From assembly GCA_017961235.1 (NCBI GenBank), contig JAGCXQ010000012.1:36288-100287 (forward strand): 64,000 nucleotides of DNA, written 5' to 3'. The notes under the pieces are model-generated. The model ran no database searches. It was not told where the DNA came from and was given only the letters and a program-made list of their open reading frames with translations. The stretch is from Clostridiales bacterium (lineage in GTDB: Bacteria; Bacillota; Clostridia; Saccharofermentanales; Saccharofermentanaceae). This document shows, piece after piece, positions 9,737-18,300 of this stretch. Positions within the stretch are counted from its first letter, which is position 1. The number at the start of each line of letters is the position of its first letter. The position numbers and the translations under genes are program-made.

Positions 9737-10219
9737 TTACCAGTCCATTATATCTTCTAAGTAGTTCTCTGCCCTATTCTTATATTTCTTATACTGGTTC
9801 GAAGGTGATTTCGAGTTCAAATAATTGAACAGCATAACTCCACCGATGATGAGCATACTAATGATCACAAATGCTGCGATCAGACCACCATGACCCTTTT
9901 TCTGCTGCGGGTAGCCATATGCCATCGGATATGGATACTGCTGAGGGTACGGATACTGCTGAGGATACTGAGCCTGAGCATTGACCTGCTGAGGATACTG
10001 GGTCTGAGCATTGATCTGTTGCGGATATGCCTGGCGAACCTGTGGTTGCGGCACTACAGCCTGCTGCGGATAAGCCTGGCGGGAATATGTCTGCTGAGGA
10101 AAAGCCGGCTGATTGTTATACGTCATGGTCTGCGATACCCCACAAAGCGGACACACATTTCTTCCAGCCGGAATAGGTCTTTTACAAGAAACACAGATTT
10201 TTATATTATTGGTTGCCAT
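9737..10219 (-). CDS. Zinc-ribbon protein with Q/P/Y-rich linker and C-terminal membrane helix
   Basis: This 160-residue protein begins with a small zinc ribbon (CVSCKRPIPAGRNVCPLC, two CxxC pairs) at about residues 9-26. About 85 residues that are almost entirely Gln, Pro, Tyr and Ala follow, built on YPQQ and AYPQQ steps. The end is a single hydrophobic helix (GLIAAFVIISMLIIGGVMLF) and a short charged tail (KYKNRAENYLEDIMDW). The domain order suggests a membrane protein with the zinc ribbon and low-complexity arm on one side. The start at 10219 has AAAGGGG upstream, whereas the longer open frame to 10342 has no such site. An imperfect hairpin with a T-run at about 9680-9735 may end the transcript. 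Function unknown. Confidence 0.75.
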   Translation of the reverse strand: MATNNIKICVSCKRPIPAGRNVCPLCGVSQTMTYNNQPAFPQQTYSRQAYPQQAVVPQPQVRQAYPQQINAQTQYPQQVNAQAQYPQQYPYPQQYPYPMAYGYPQQKKGHGGLIAAFVIISMLIIGGVMLFNYLNSKSPSNQYKKYKNRAENYLEDIMDW

Positions 10220-10715
10220 ACTGTACACCCCTTTCAATATTGTTGCACCTTTTCGGTCGTTTCTTTCAAATCCGAAACACTTTCGTTTGCTTATCGTGTT
10301 TCGCTTTACTATGGTTCTATTGTATGTCGCATTTTGCGACACGCATATTCAAAAATTACATGATTTGCGTCAAAAGTTACATCTCGTTCTTTCAAATTGG
10401 AAATACCGCCTCTGAAAAGGAGTTTGCCGCCGTTCTGTTCATGTCTGGACGGATATAGTATCATGAACTTGTACGAGTGCTTTTCGGGACGTAATGCCTG
10501 ATTAACAACTGTGTCTGCTACTACACACTCTTGATGACGAAAAACCAGGATAGCGGTTCTATCATCATTGAAAAGAACCGCAAGAGTTTCAAAAAACTGG
10601 ACTGGTAAAACCACCACATAATTTGAATTTCAAAATTTTGCAACAGATCCTTTTTCTCCGTCGTCTTATTTGCATAAGGGCCTTTGCAAGATGAAAGAAA
10701 GTGGAGATTGGGTAT
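10220..10715. other. Divergent intergenic region
   Basis: These 496 bases separate the minus-strand zinc-ribbon gene from the plus-strand lipoprotein gene. Open frames here lack ribosome binding sites and show no protein-like composition. The only clear element is the palindrome at 10325-10341. No convincing sigma70 promoter was found by eye on either strand. Confidence 0.6.
10325..10341. promoter_or_regulatory. 17-bp perfect palindrome, candidate operator
   Basis: TGTCGCA, three T residues and TGCGACA form a perfect inverted repeat about 105 bases upstream of the zinc-ribbon gene. It has no T-run after it, so it looks more like a protein-binding site than a terminator. Confidence 0.4.
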
Positions 10716-11423
10716 ATGAAAGCATTTAGAAAAGCAGCCGCGATCGGCATGATCATAGGTATCTGCGCGACTTTTTTCGCCGGATGCGAGACCATAAGAA
10801 CGGAAGAAGAACAGCAATGGGTCGATGAAATGAATGAGATCTATGAGGACGATGAACTCACGTATCTGTGCGATTCGGGAAGCGGATTCATGGGCGGCTC
10901 AGCGCGCAATGAAGCTGTAGTACGGTCGAAGAAAATGCCGGATGATTACATTGTCCTACAGAAAAAAGACGGCAAGCTCATATCCAACTATAACAACCAC
11001 CTCTACGCCAAAGAGTCGGACGAATACATCGCGGAGTATCTGGAAGACTATTTCGATGTCGATTCCATCGAAGTAAAATACACTCCGGACGAAGGAAAGA
11101 CGGAACTCGATAACTGTTCTTTTAAGAAGTACGTCAAGAAGTATCTGCACTTCGATTACGTCAAAGTCGAACTGATCAAGCGAGACGGCAACTTCCCTTC
11201 TAACGACGAGATGGTGGAGATCCTGACCAATATCGTCAAGGACAGAGATGAGAAATGCAAAATGATGGTCACCTGCTACAAGTACAAGAAGACCAAGAAC
11301 TCCGACAGGGGCCTGCGCCACTACTATCTCACCATGAACGGTCCGCGTGACATTGAGTTCATCAGCGTGACCGAGGGAGATGAAAGAGGGCAGACAAAGC
11401 TCGTAGAAAATTACACGTGGTGA
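10716..11423 (+). CDS. Predicted lipoprotein of unknown function
   Basis: This 235-residue protein has a lipoprotein signal: MKAFRKAAAIGMIIGICATF and then FAGC, a plausible lipobox with Cys24. The mature part is rich in Asp, Glu, Lys and Tyr and has no hydrophobic segment, consistent with anchoring to the outer face of the membrane. Segments such as EYLEDYFDVDSIEVKYTPDE and KYLHFDYVKVELIKRDG suggest an alpha/beta fold, but I recognise no family. The ATG at 10716 follows GGAG at 9 bases; an in-frame GTG at 10701 is less likely because it would lengthen the positively charged N-region. A strong hairpin terminator lies about 120 bases downstream. It is transcribed against all its neighbours. Confidence 0.75.
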   Translation: MKAFRKAAAIGMIIGICATFFAGCETIRTEEEQQWVDEMNEIYEDDELTYLCDSGSGFMGGSARNEAVVRSKKMPDDYIVLQKKDGKLISNYNNHLYAKESDEYIAEYLEDYFDVDSIEVKYTPDEGKTELDNCSFKKYVKKYLHFDYVKVELIKRDGNFPSNDEMVEILTNIVKDRDEKCKMMVTCYKYKKTKNSDRGLRHYYLTMNGPRDIEFISVTEGDERGQTKLVENYTW

Positions 11424-11542
11424 TTTTCGGGGCCGGATGCCAGACGGAAGGCGGCTGGCGGCGGGCTGAAGTGAGACCGAGCGGCCCGGACGCTCTCCCT
11501 ACAAAATATTCACAGTTTAGAAACAGCACATAGTAAGTTTGA

Positions 11543-11591
11543 GGCACCTGATGCGTGGTAGAATTACCCTGATATCAGGTGCCCTGTTTTT
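11543..11591 (+). terminator. Terminator downstream of the lipoprotein gene
   Basis: GGCACCTGAT pairs with ATCAGGTGCC over 10 bp with a 21-base loop, followed by TGTTTTTG. The stem lies within the decayed end of the glycosyltransferase remnant on the other strand. Confidence 0.6.
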
Positions 11592-11753
11592 GTCATCCAG
11601 GATCTCCCCACACCGGTCGCGCGATCCGTCATCGATCAGCAGAAATTCCACATTCTCCATATCCTGCACAAGAAGACTGTCCAGACATCTCGGAAGATAC
11701 TTCTCCACACCGAATACCGGAACAATGACAGAAACCAATACATCAGAACCCAT
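11560..11753 (-). pseudogene. Truncated N-terminus of a GT2 glycosyltransferase
   Basis: The first 50 codons match the start of a family 2 glycosyltransferase: VSVIVPVFGVEKYLPRCLDS, then EFLLIDDGSRDRCGEILDD, the usual nucleotide-sugar binding start with its DDGS motif. After DIRVI the similarity stops and the frame runs into unrelated sequence, where a full-length enzyme would need another 250 or so residues. It lies immediately downstream of a vanZ-like gene on the same strand and is probably the leftover of a deletion in an older capsule locus. Confidence 0.75.
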
Positions 11754-11765
11754 AGATCAATCCCG

Positions 11766-12269
11766 CTACTCTTCCCTCATCCACTTATGCCATACGGCGT
11801 ATCCGATGCCGGAGCCAAGAGTGTTATGTACGAGATCCGATATATCGAAGCATCCCATGTGAAGGACCAGTTGCGAAATCTCAATAAAGAGACTGAACGC
11901 AAGTCCCAGAAGAAGCATCTTCCAACCCTTCTGAAAGTTTTCCTGAAGCTTCGGGACCAAAAATCCCAGCGGCACAAAAAGAAGAATGTTGAGGAAGATC
12001 TCCGAGGCAAACCCGTTATGATTCAGGAAACACTTCCATCCGGATTTCGAAAAATCCTTCGCCAGCGCCCTATACTTCATGAACGGGTCGAGGATCGTCT
12101 TGATCTCCAGGTCATACGTGCGCACAAAGAGTGTAATGATCAGCACCGCGATCACATAGAACATGAACAGCGTCCCGAGAATATGCCGGTTCTCCGTCAC
12201 CGACACCACCACGGCCAGTGCCGCGATGAAAACCGCTACGATATAGGCTACATAAAACGGAAAACCCAC
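11766..12269 (-). CDS. VanZ-like membrane protein
   Basis: This 167-residue membrane protein with four or five helices carries the VanZ signature: NILLFVPLGFLVPKL, SLFIEISQLVLHMGCFDISDLVHN and a terminal glycine-rich helix. It is a close paralogue of the protein at 4292, sharing FVRTYDLEIKTILDPFMKY. The GTG at 12269 is used as start because GGGGAG lies 4-5 bases upstream; an overlapping ATG is out of frame. It is followed by a glycosyltransferase remnant, so it once belonged to a glycan gene cluster. The biochemical role of the family is not established beyond glycopeptide tolerance. Confidence 0.85.
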   Translation of the reverse strand: MGFPFYVAYIVAVFIAALAVVVSVTENRHILGTLFMFYVIAVLIITLFVRTYDLEIKTILDPFMKYRALAKDFSKSGWKCFLNHNGFASEIFLNILLFVPLGFLVPKLQENFQKGWKMLLLGLAFSLFIEISQLVLHMGCFDISDLVHNTLGSGIGYAVWHKWMREE

Positions 12270-12330
12270 ATTACTCCCCTATCGATTCTTACCACATTGT
12301 ATCTATTATATCGTAAGAACCAATGAAAGG

Positions 12331-13347
12331 TCACTCAATATAAACAACATTCAGGCTGCCGAGGTTATTCCAGTTACCACCGCACTTCTGGCCGAGATAG
12401 GTATCTTTGAACTCCAGATTCGACTGCGGCGGATCTTTGGCGATATTTACCGGATCATCGAAGAAGATGTGGACTGTTCCGTCTTCATCACGTGAGTAAC
12501 CGGTCATTGTTACCGTGTGATTCTTCGGTCCGCTGCGGATAACGATACCTTCCGGGTGCTGATCCAGCATCGCAGCGAAGTACTCTTCGTGAGAACCGTA
12601 TTCCTGTACCTTCTTCGCAACAGAACCGCTGCCGATACAGGTCGCGTAATAGGATGTCCCGCTTCCGTTATCGTAAGAATGGTCATACCAGTGACCCGTG
12701 CTTCCGGAGATGCTGACGTTCTTACCACTTGCATCTCTTACCGTGCATTTATTGCCGCGGAAAACATCCTCCAGTGAGAACCAGTCAGCGTTCTCTGAAC
12801 CACCGTGATCCAGCGCGTATCTTCTGTTAAGAAGCATCGTGATAGAAGATACATTACAGAGACCTTCACCGGTATCGGCACGATAGATCTGCCTCTGCTT
12901 CGGCAGATTCGTCGATTCAATCGCATTACGGATATCGATATTTCCCGTTCCGGGAGTACCAGTATTGATTCTGTATCTCGCATCCCCGGTCTTAGTAACG
13001 GTAATGACACCCTGACCATTGCTGTCAACAGTCGTATTCACCTTCGTTACCTGATTCGGGATAACGATCTCATATCCGCGCTCCGCATCTTTTACGATCT
13101 GAGCGTTGATGGTCTCGTATTCCTTGATCGATTTTTCAAGGCCTTTTTTACCGTAATTCAGATGCTTCTTGACCTTCTGCTGCACCGTCTTGATAGCCGG
13201 GAAAGAGATCGACTGAAAAGTCTTGCCGAGATCATCCCATGCATCTCTTGCATTCTCACATGCATCGTCGAGCAGAGCGGATGTATTGTTGATGTCAGAA
13301 AGAAGTCCCTGCATTCTTTCCGTTACTATTTTCATTGCCAGGTTCAT
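12331..13347 (-). CDS. WXG100/LXG-like protein with C-terminal C39-like cysteine protease domain
   Basis: This 338-residue protein has two parts. Residues 1-100 are helical, with a WXG-like bend (DAWDD, Trp36), as in type VII secretion substrates. Residues 150-338 read as a papain-like peptidase C39-type domain: GEGLCNVSS with Cys164, KNHTVTMTGY with His277 and FFDDPVN with Asp297/298 form a plausible catalytic triad, and the final segment is Gly/Asn-rich. A short Thr/Gly-rich linker joins them. It is the last gene of a five-gene minus-strand operon of small helical proteins. A role as an exported protease effector is inferred from the architecture; a housekeeping wall or peptide-processing protease is also possible. 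A good GGGAGGG site precedes the ATG. No signal peptide is present. Confidence 0.75.
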   Translation of the reverse strand: MNLAMKIVTERMQGLLSDINNTSALLDDACENARDAWDDLGKTFQSISFPAIKTVQQKVKKHLNYGKKGLEKSIKEYETINAQIVKDAERGYEIVIPNQVTKVNTTVDSNGQGVITVTKTGDARYRINTGTPGTGNIDIRNAIESTNLPKQRQIYRADTGEGLCNVSSITMLLNRRYALDHGGSENADWFSLEDVFRGNKCTVRDASGKNVSISGSTGHWYDHSYDNGSGTSYYATCIGSGSVAKKVQEYGSHEEYFAAMLDQHPEGIVIRSGPKNHTVTMTGYSRDEDGTVHIFFDDPVNIAKDPPQSNLEFKDTYLGQKCGGNWNNLGSLNVVYIE

Positions 13348-13375
13348 GTTACCCTCCCTGATAGATCCTTATCAA

Positions 13376-13834
13376 TTAAACGTATTCCATAATGGAGATC
13401 GGCTTGTTCGCGGAAGAAAGATAGTTCATCACTTCCACTTTATTTGCAGTGTTCCGGAGTTCGCCACAGGCATGACTCACTCCCGATCCGCACGAGATCA
13501 CATTCTCACCAGGGCCATCCAGAATAGAAGAGATCTCCGCCAGTCCGCTGTCGATCTCGGACATTTCCCGTTCTTCTTCCGCAACCATTTCGATGAAGTA
13601 ATTGGCCGTGGATACCACAAACGATGATACCGACTCCGTGCTTTCTTTAATGGCCAGTGCATTTGTCTTTACTGCTTTGATCCCGGCATCGATCTTCAGT
13701 TTTTCCTTGCAATACCAGTCATCATGAGAAATGATTGTATCCAGGATTGAAGATGCATCTACCACTGCCTGTGAAGCTCTCGAAGCGTATGACGACATTC
13801 CCTTAAGTACTTCTGTATTAATCTTTACCAACAT
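13376..13834 (-). CDS. WXG100-like small helical protein
   Basis: This 152-residue helical protein has the features of type VII (Esx/Wss) partners: no signal peptide, long amphipathic helices and a central turn with HDDWYCKEK (Trp40). The C-terminal third includes a Gly/Cys-containing stretch (ENVISCGSGVSHACG) that standard 100-residue WXG100 proteins lack. It lies 28 bases upstream of the C39-domain protein and is probably its export partner or chaperone, by analogy with Lap-type partners of LXG toxins. The start has AGGA about 9 bases upstream. Confidence 0.65.
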   Translation of the reverse strand: MLVKINTEVLKGMSSYASRASQAVVDASSILDTIISHDDWYCKEKLKIDAGIKAVKTNALAIKESTESVSSFVVSTANYFIEMVAEEEREMSEIDSGLAEISSILDGPGENVISCGSGVSHACGELRNTANKVEVMNYLSSANKPISIMEYV

Positions 13835-13854
13835 AGTCTTTTCCTACTTTCTTC

Positions 13855-14232
13855 TCACTTCTCCAGGAGATCTCCAACGGATTTACCCACATTCGGAAGC
13901 TGCTCCCGGATATTCTCCCAGAACTGTTTTGACTTCCGCTCCCTCTCTTCCAGTTTGGCGATCCGCTTATCCACCAGTTTGATTACGGATTTGTACTGGC
14001 TGATCAGTGTCGTGATGCTCTTCTTCTGCTTCTTAATTCCGTTCTTAAAGATCGTCGCGGTATCCGAGATCCAGGCATCATCCACTTCGTGATAGATAAC
14101 ATCCAGTTTCTGTGTTACTTCAGTAAACTGCTTTACTGATTTCTGAAGTTTTTCCCGATAGCCCTTGAGCTTATCCATATCGTGGCTGATCGAAATTGAA
14201 ATTCGTGTATATGTTGTTTTAAAGTCTCCCAT
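13855..14232 (-). CDS. WXG100-like coiled-coil protein
   Basis: This 125-residue, highly charged helical protein has a WXG-like turn (VDDAWISDTA, Trp54) flanked by two long helices, one of them Lys-rich (KNGIKKQKKSITTLISQYK). This helix-turn-helix hairpin is the classic WXG100 layout, though the third motif residue is Ser rather than Gly. It has no signal peptide. The ATG has GGGAGG 5 bases upstream, and it lies 12 bases after the 104-residue gene and 20 bases before the next. The spacing indicates one transcript and a shared secretion or complex-forming role. Confidence 0.65.
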   Translation of the reverse strand: MGDFKTTYTRISISISHDMDKLKGYREKLQKSVKQFTEVTQKLDVIYHEVDDAWISDTATIFKNGIKKQKKSITTLISQYKSVIKLVDKRIAKLEERERKSKQFWENIREQLPNVGKSVGDLLEK

Positions 14233-14244
14233 AAGATCCTCCCG

Positions 14245-14559
14245 TTACGGCATTACCGAATTAATTGATCCCTTGACGCTCTGATCGATTGCTTTATAGG
14301 TACTGACCACCATCTTCAGGTAATTTGTCATTTCATCGATCCTGTTGATCTGGGTCTTAATGCTGTCAGAGAGCATCAGCAGCGACTCATCGAGAGACTC
14401 TTTGATCCCTCCGGCCATTTCCGAATTCTCGCCGATCATGACCTGGATCGCATTCAGTGCTTCCGTAAATTTGTCCCGGGATGCTTTCAGTTTAGAAAGA
14501 TCACTGTTCGCTGCGATTTCATCGATCATTATGGTGCCATTGGCATCTGTATAAGGCAT
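14245..14559 (-). CDS. Small helical protein of the WXG100-like operon
   Basis: This 104-residue protein is predicted to be mostly helical (DLSKLKASRDKFTEALNAIQ, then a long Ser/Leu/Ile-rich helix) and about the size of an Esx protein. It lacks the central Trp-x-Gly turn; a glycine pair (EMAGGIKES) occupies that place. It starts directly after the stop codon of the upstream gene, with a near-perfect GGAGGTGAT ribosome binding site overlapping that stop, so the two are translationally coupled. Probably a non-canonical Esx partner; the exact family is not recognised. Confidence 0.6.
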   Translation of the reverse strand: MPYTDANGTIMIDEIAANSDLSKLKASRDKFTEALNAIQVMIGENSEMAGGIKESLDESLLMLSDSIKTQINRIDEMTNYLKMVVSTYKAIDQSVKGSINSVMP

Positions 14560-15195
14560 TTAGATCACCTCCGTAAGTATTGCTTTCGCATCGTTTATAA
14601 ACTCTTCCCGCGTCATCACAGAGATCTGATCTTCTTCTGTTTCCTGATACAGGTAATTGCCCATCATCACATATGTCTTCGTCACACATTTATCTTCAGG
14701 ATCTGAAGTCTTCACAGTAATCATTTCGGATATTTTTTCTGCTTCAAAAGCACTTATCTCCGGTGCATCTTCTGTGGAATATTCTTCCGGGATGATCCGT
14801 TCAATGATCTTCATCACATCGTCCTGATCTACATATCCAAGTTTGAAATGATCTTCCTCGTTTTCGACCAGAACAGTCTTATCATCCATAATATGGATCC
14901 TGTTGATTTGAAGATTCTCATTCTCCCCGAAGGTACAAACATCGACTGAAGCTTCTTTCGCACTGAAAAAAACAGGTCCCAAAATTTCTTTCAGTTCATC
15001 CTTCACAGAAATTTCTCCGCTAAAATCCTCGAAGATATAACCCTTTCCAATCAGCTCATCTCTGATTCCGTTTTCATAGTTTTCAAAAGAATCCAAAATC
15101 TGTTCCACCGCCGAAATGTATGTATATTCCAGATATTCCGCGTTCAATAGTTTTCCCAAACAATAGAGCTGTCTTGCTGTTAACTGATATGCCAT
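14560..15195 (-). CDS. Hypothetical first gene of the WXG100-like operon
   Basis: This 211-residue acidic cytoplasmic protein has no signal peptide or membrane helix. Its N-terminus (LTARQLYCLGKLLNAEYLEY) is helical and its middle alternates strands and helices. I do not recognise the family with confidence. Its size, its position as the first gene and its immediate coupling to an Esx-like gene would fit a cytoplasmic chaperone or EspG-like adaptor of type VII cargo, but this is inference from context only. The ATG has GGACGG about 8 bases upstream. No clear promoter was found in the 100 bases before it. Confidence 0.6.
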   Translation of the reverse strand: MAYQLTARQLYCLGKLLNAEYLEYTYISAVEQILDSFENYENGIRDELIGKGYIFEDFSGEISVKDELKEILGPVFFSAKEASVDVCTFGENENLQINRIHIMDDKTVLVENEEDHFKLGYVDQDDVMKIIERIIPEEYSTEDAPEISAFEAEKISEMITVKTSDPEDKCVTKTYVMMGNYLYQETEEDQISVMTREEFINDAKAILTEVI

Positions 15196-15300
15196 TTTTA
15201 TGTCCGTCCTTCGCTCTGATTTATGGCTTCATTTTACAGGCAATACTATCAAGTGGATTTTTAGTTTGTTACATCTTTTCGCTGAATAATTACAACAGAA

Positions 15301-15328
15301 GTGGGAACCGCCTTGCGGCGATTCCCAC
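15301..15328 (-). terminator. Hairpin downstream of the 1486-residue surface protein gene
   Basis: GTGGGAA, CGCC, a four-base loop, GGCG and TTCCCAC form a near-perfect 11-bp stem with one internal mismatch. The T-tract after it on the minus strand is weak, so termination in either direction is possible. Confidence 0.6.
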
Positions 15329-15396
15329 TCCCTGAAAACTACTTGATCATGACTGATCATTTAATGTTTTACTTTCTTAAGTCCTCTTCCGAAGCC

Positions 15397-18300
15397 TTAC
15401 TCTTCAACCCACATGGCGATCAGCTTCACGTCATCATCGACAACCATCTGAAGGATGTCTTCGCCCTGCTCGTTGACCCAGCCGTCAAATACATAGCCTT
15501 CACGAACCGGCTCTTCGAAGAACTGAGGCACTATGAAGTCACCCTCGTCACAGGTGTCGAAGAACAATTCTTCACCGTTAGAGAAGTTACCGCCATTGGC
15601 ATCGAGGATGATGGTGCAGATCTTTTCCCATACAGCTGTGAAAGTCACATCCGAAGTCATACGGTAACGTCTTGCTACCATTTCTCCATTCATTGCCCAG
15701 CCGACGAATCTGTATCCCTGTCTGATCGGTGTCGGGAGCTGATCCAGATCGGTTCCGACGGTCTGACCGTCTCTTTGCATCTCCGAGGTGTAGCGACTTC
15801 CGCTCTCTTCAAAGTATGCACCCTCACCGGCATCAAGTGTCAGAGTATGTGCTTTCTTCCAGATCATGTAGAGAGTGATATCCTCAGTCAGATTATCAAT
15901 GAGCCATCCATCGCTTCCGTACTCTGCTTCCGGATCTGTGCTCCAGCCATAGGCAATATATCCCGGTCTTTCCGGATACCAGTTTCCTACATTGTACGGA
16001 CCGGAAGACTCTTCCTTAACGTCAATATACTGCGGATGCTCCTCATCGCCCCAGTATCCGCCATTGGCATCATAGGTAACCTTCACAGAAAGTTTCCATG
16101 TAGCGTAGAAGTCAAATTCATCGCCTTCCTGCAGTTCAATCATGAGATTATCTACCGGATTGTTATTCTCATCGACCCAGCCGGCAAATTCATAACCCTC
16201 ATAGTGCGGAAATTCATGGCGTACATAGTAGTGCCGTCCGATATTCTGAATGTCAACCTGCATGGTTTCAGCACCTTCGCCTTCGCCCCAGGCACCGCCG
16301 TTTGCGTGGTACCTGATCACCGGAACATGTTCCCAAATTGCGTAGAAAATAATATCTTCTTCGCCGGTTACAAGCGGATCATTCGGCTGATACTCAGGAA
16401 CCTTGCTGTCTTCAATTGTTGTGTAGCCGAGGAAGTTGTATCCTTCCACAGGCTCCGGCCACCAGCCGTCTACCTGATCCTCGCGATCGCAGTTTTCGCG
16501 TTCGAGCACAGTATAGAAAACTTCCTGACCGTTTTCATTGGTCCTCCAGTAACTGATATCTGTTACATAAGTGATGCTGATCTGCTTCTTCCAGAGAGCT
16601 ACCAGCGTGATCTCATTGTCCAGTTCCATCGGGCCTTCGATCGCTTCGACTCCGTCCAGAGACCATCCAATGAACCAGTAACCTTCCCGGTCAGGATGCC
16701 ATCCGTCCGGATAGAACTCATCGGCTCTTTCCATACGGATATGCATCTCGGATGTTTCTCCGTTTTCAGGCTGGAAATCATCCCATTCACCGCCATTAGC
16801 AAGGTATGTGACCTTAAATGCCGGAACCCAGCTTGCGAAGAATTCGTATACACCGTCTTCTTCAATACAGAGTTCTCTTCCGTCCGCAGGATCGCCATTT
16901 TCATCGACCCATCCGTCAAATCTGTAGCCTTCTCTTTCCGGTTCCCAGCAGCCTACATAGTAGTACTCACCGACACGGCAGGTATGATCTTGCACAGTTC
17001 TTTCATCATCCCAGGCACCATCGTTACTATAGTAGAAGATCTTTCCAATTTTTACCCACGTTGCATAGAAGGTGTACTCGTCTCCTTCCTGAAGATCCAG
17101 GAAACGTCTGTCTGCAGAAGCGCCATCTTTATCGACCCATCCGTCAAACTCGTATCCATCGCGCCAGGGCTCATCAAATCCGACATAGTACTTACGTCCG
17201 ATCTCCTGGACATCAGTACGGATCTCTTCAGTATATTCTTCGTCACCCCATACACCGCCAGCTGCGTCATAGGTAATGACCGGACGCTTTTCCCATACGG
17301 CATAAAGTGTGATGCTGTCGTCGAGTCTTCCGATTTCCTCATCAAGCTCATATACGACATCTTTGCTGCCTTCTTCGGTCGTATAACCCAGGAGGATGTA
17401 TTCTTCCGGAGCATCCGGCCACCAGCCGCTGATGCGGTAATATTCATCGACGTCATAATCTGTAAACGTTGTTTTTGTTATTACGGGATAATTTCCCTCC
17501 GGATCCCATTCATCGACCCACATACCAACGTCGGTTACATAAGTGACATTGACGATCTTATTCCACAGCGCATAAAGTGTCGTATCTGCACTGATCGTCA
17601 ACGGATTCTCAAGCGGAGTAATTCCATCCAGAGACCAGCCGCCAAAGCGGTAGTCTTCTCTTTCAGGCTCCCAGCCATCCCAATAGTATTCACCGGCTCT
17701 TGCGGTACGGTAATGGATCTTATTGGTTTCATTATTATTCGCATCGAATCCGTCAAATACGCCTTCCGTTGCATCATAGGTAACAAGGTATGCCTTGACC
17801 CAGTTAGCACGATAAGTATATGTCTTATTTGCTTCGAGAATAAACTCGACACCATCTACATTCTGATCATTTTCATCGAGCCATCCGTCGAAGTCATAGC
17901 CTTCCCGTTTCGGTGTATACACACCTACAGAATAGTAATCACCGGCATTGCAATAGTGGACCTCCGTAGTACGTCCATCATCCCAGATTCCGCCGTTCGC
18001 TTCGTATGTGACCACTACATCGCCGGAAGCTTTCCAGATCGCATAGAATGTCACATCAGACTCAATGTCATAACTGAATCTCTTCTCACCGGTGGTTGCG
18101 GTTTTACTTGTGTTCCATCCGACAAACTCGAATCCATCTCTTTCCGGATACCAGTAATTGATGTAACCGGGACCTGCCCATACTTCATCAATTCTCGGGA
18201 CTGTATCGCCGTCCCAGGATCCGCCGTTCGGATCGAAGGTCAGCTGATACTTCTTCGCCCACTCTGCTTTTACAGTGATCGGTTCGGTAAGATTTACATA

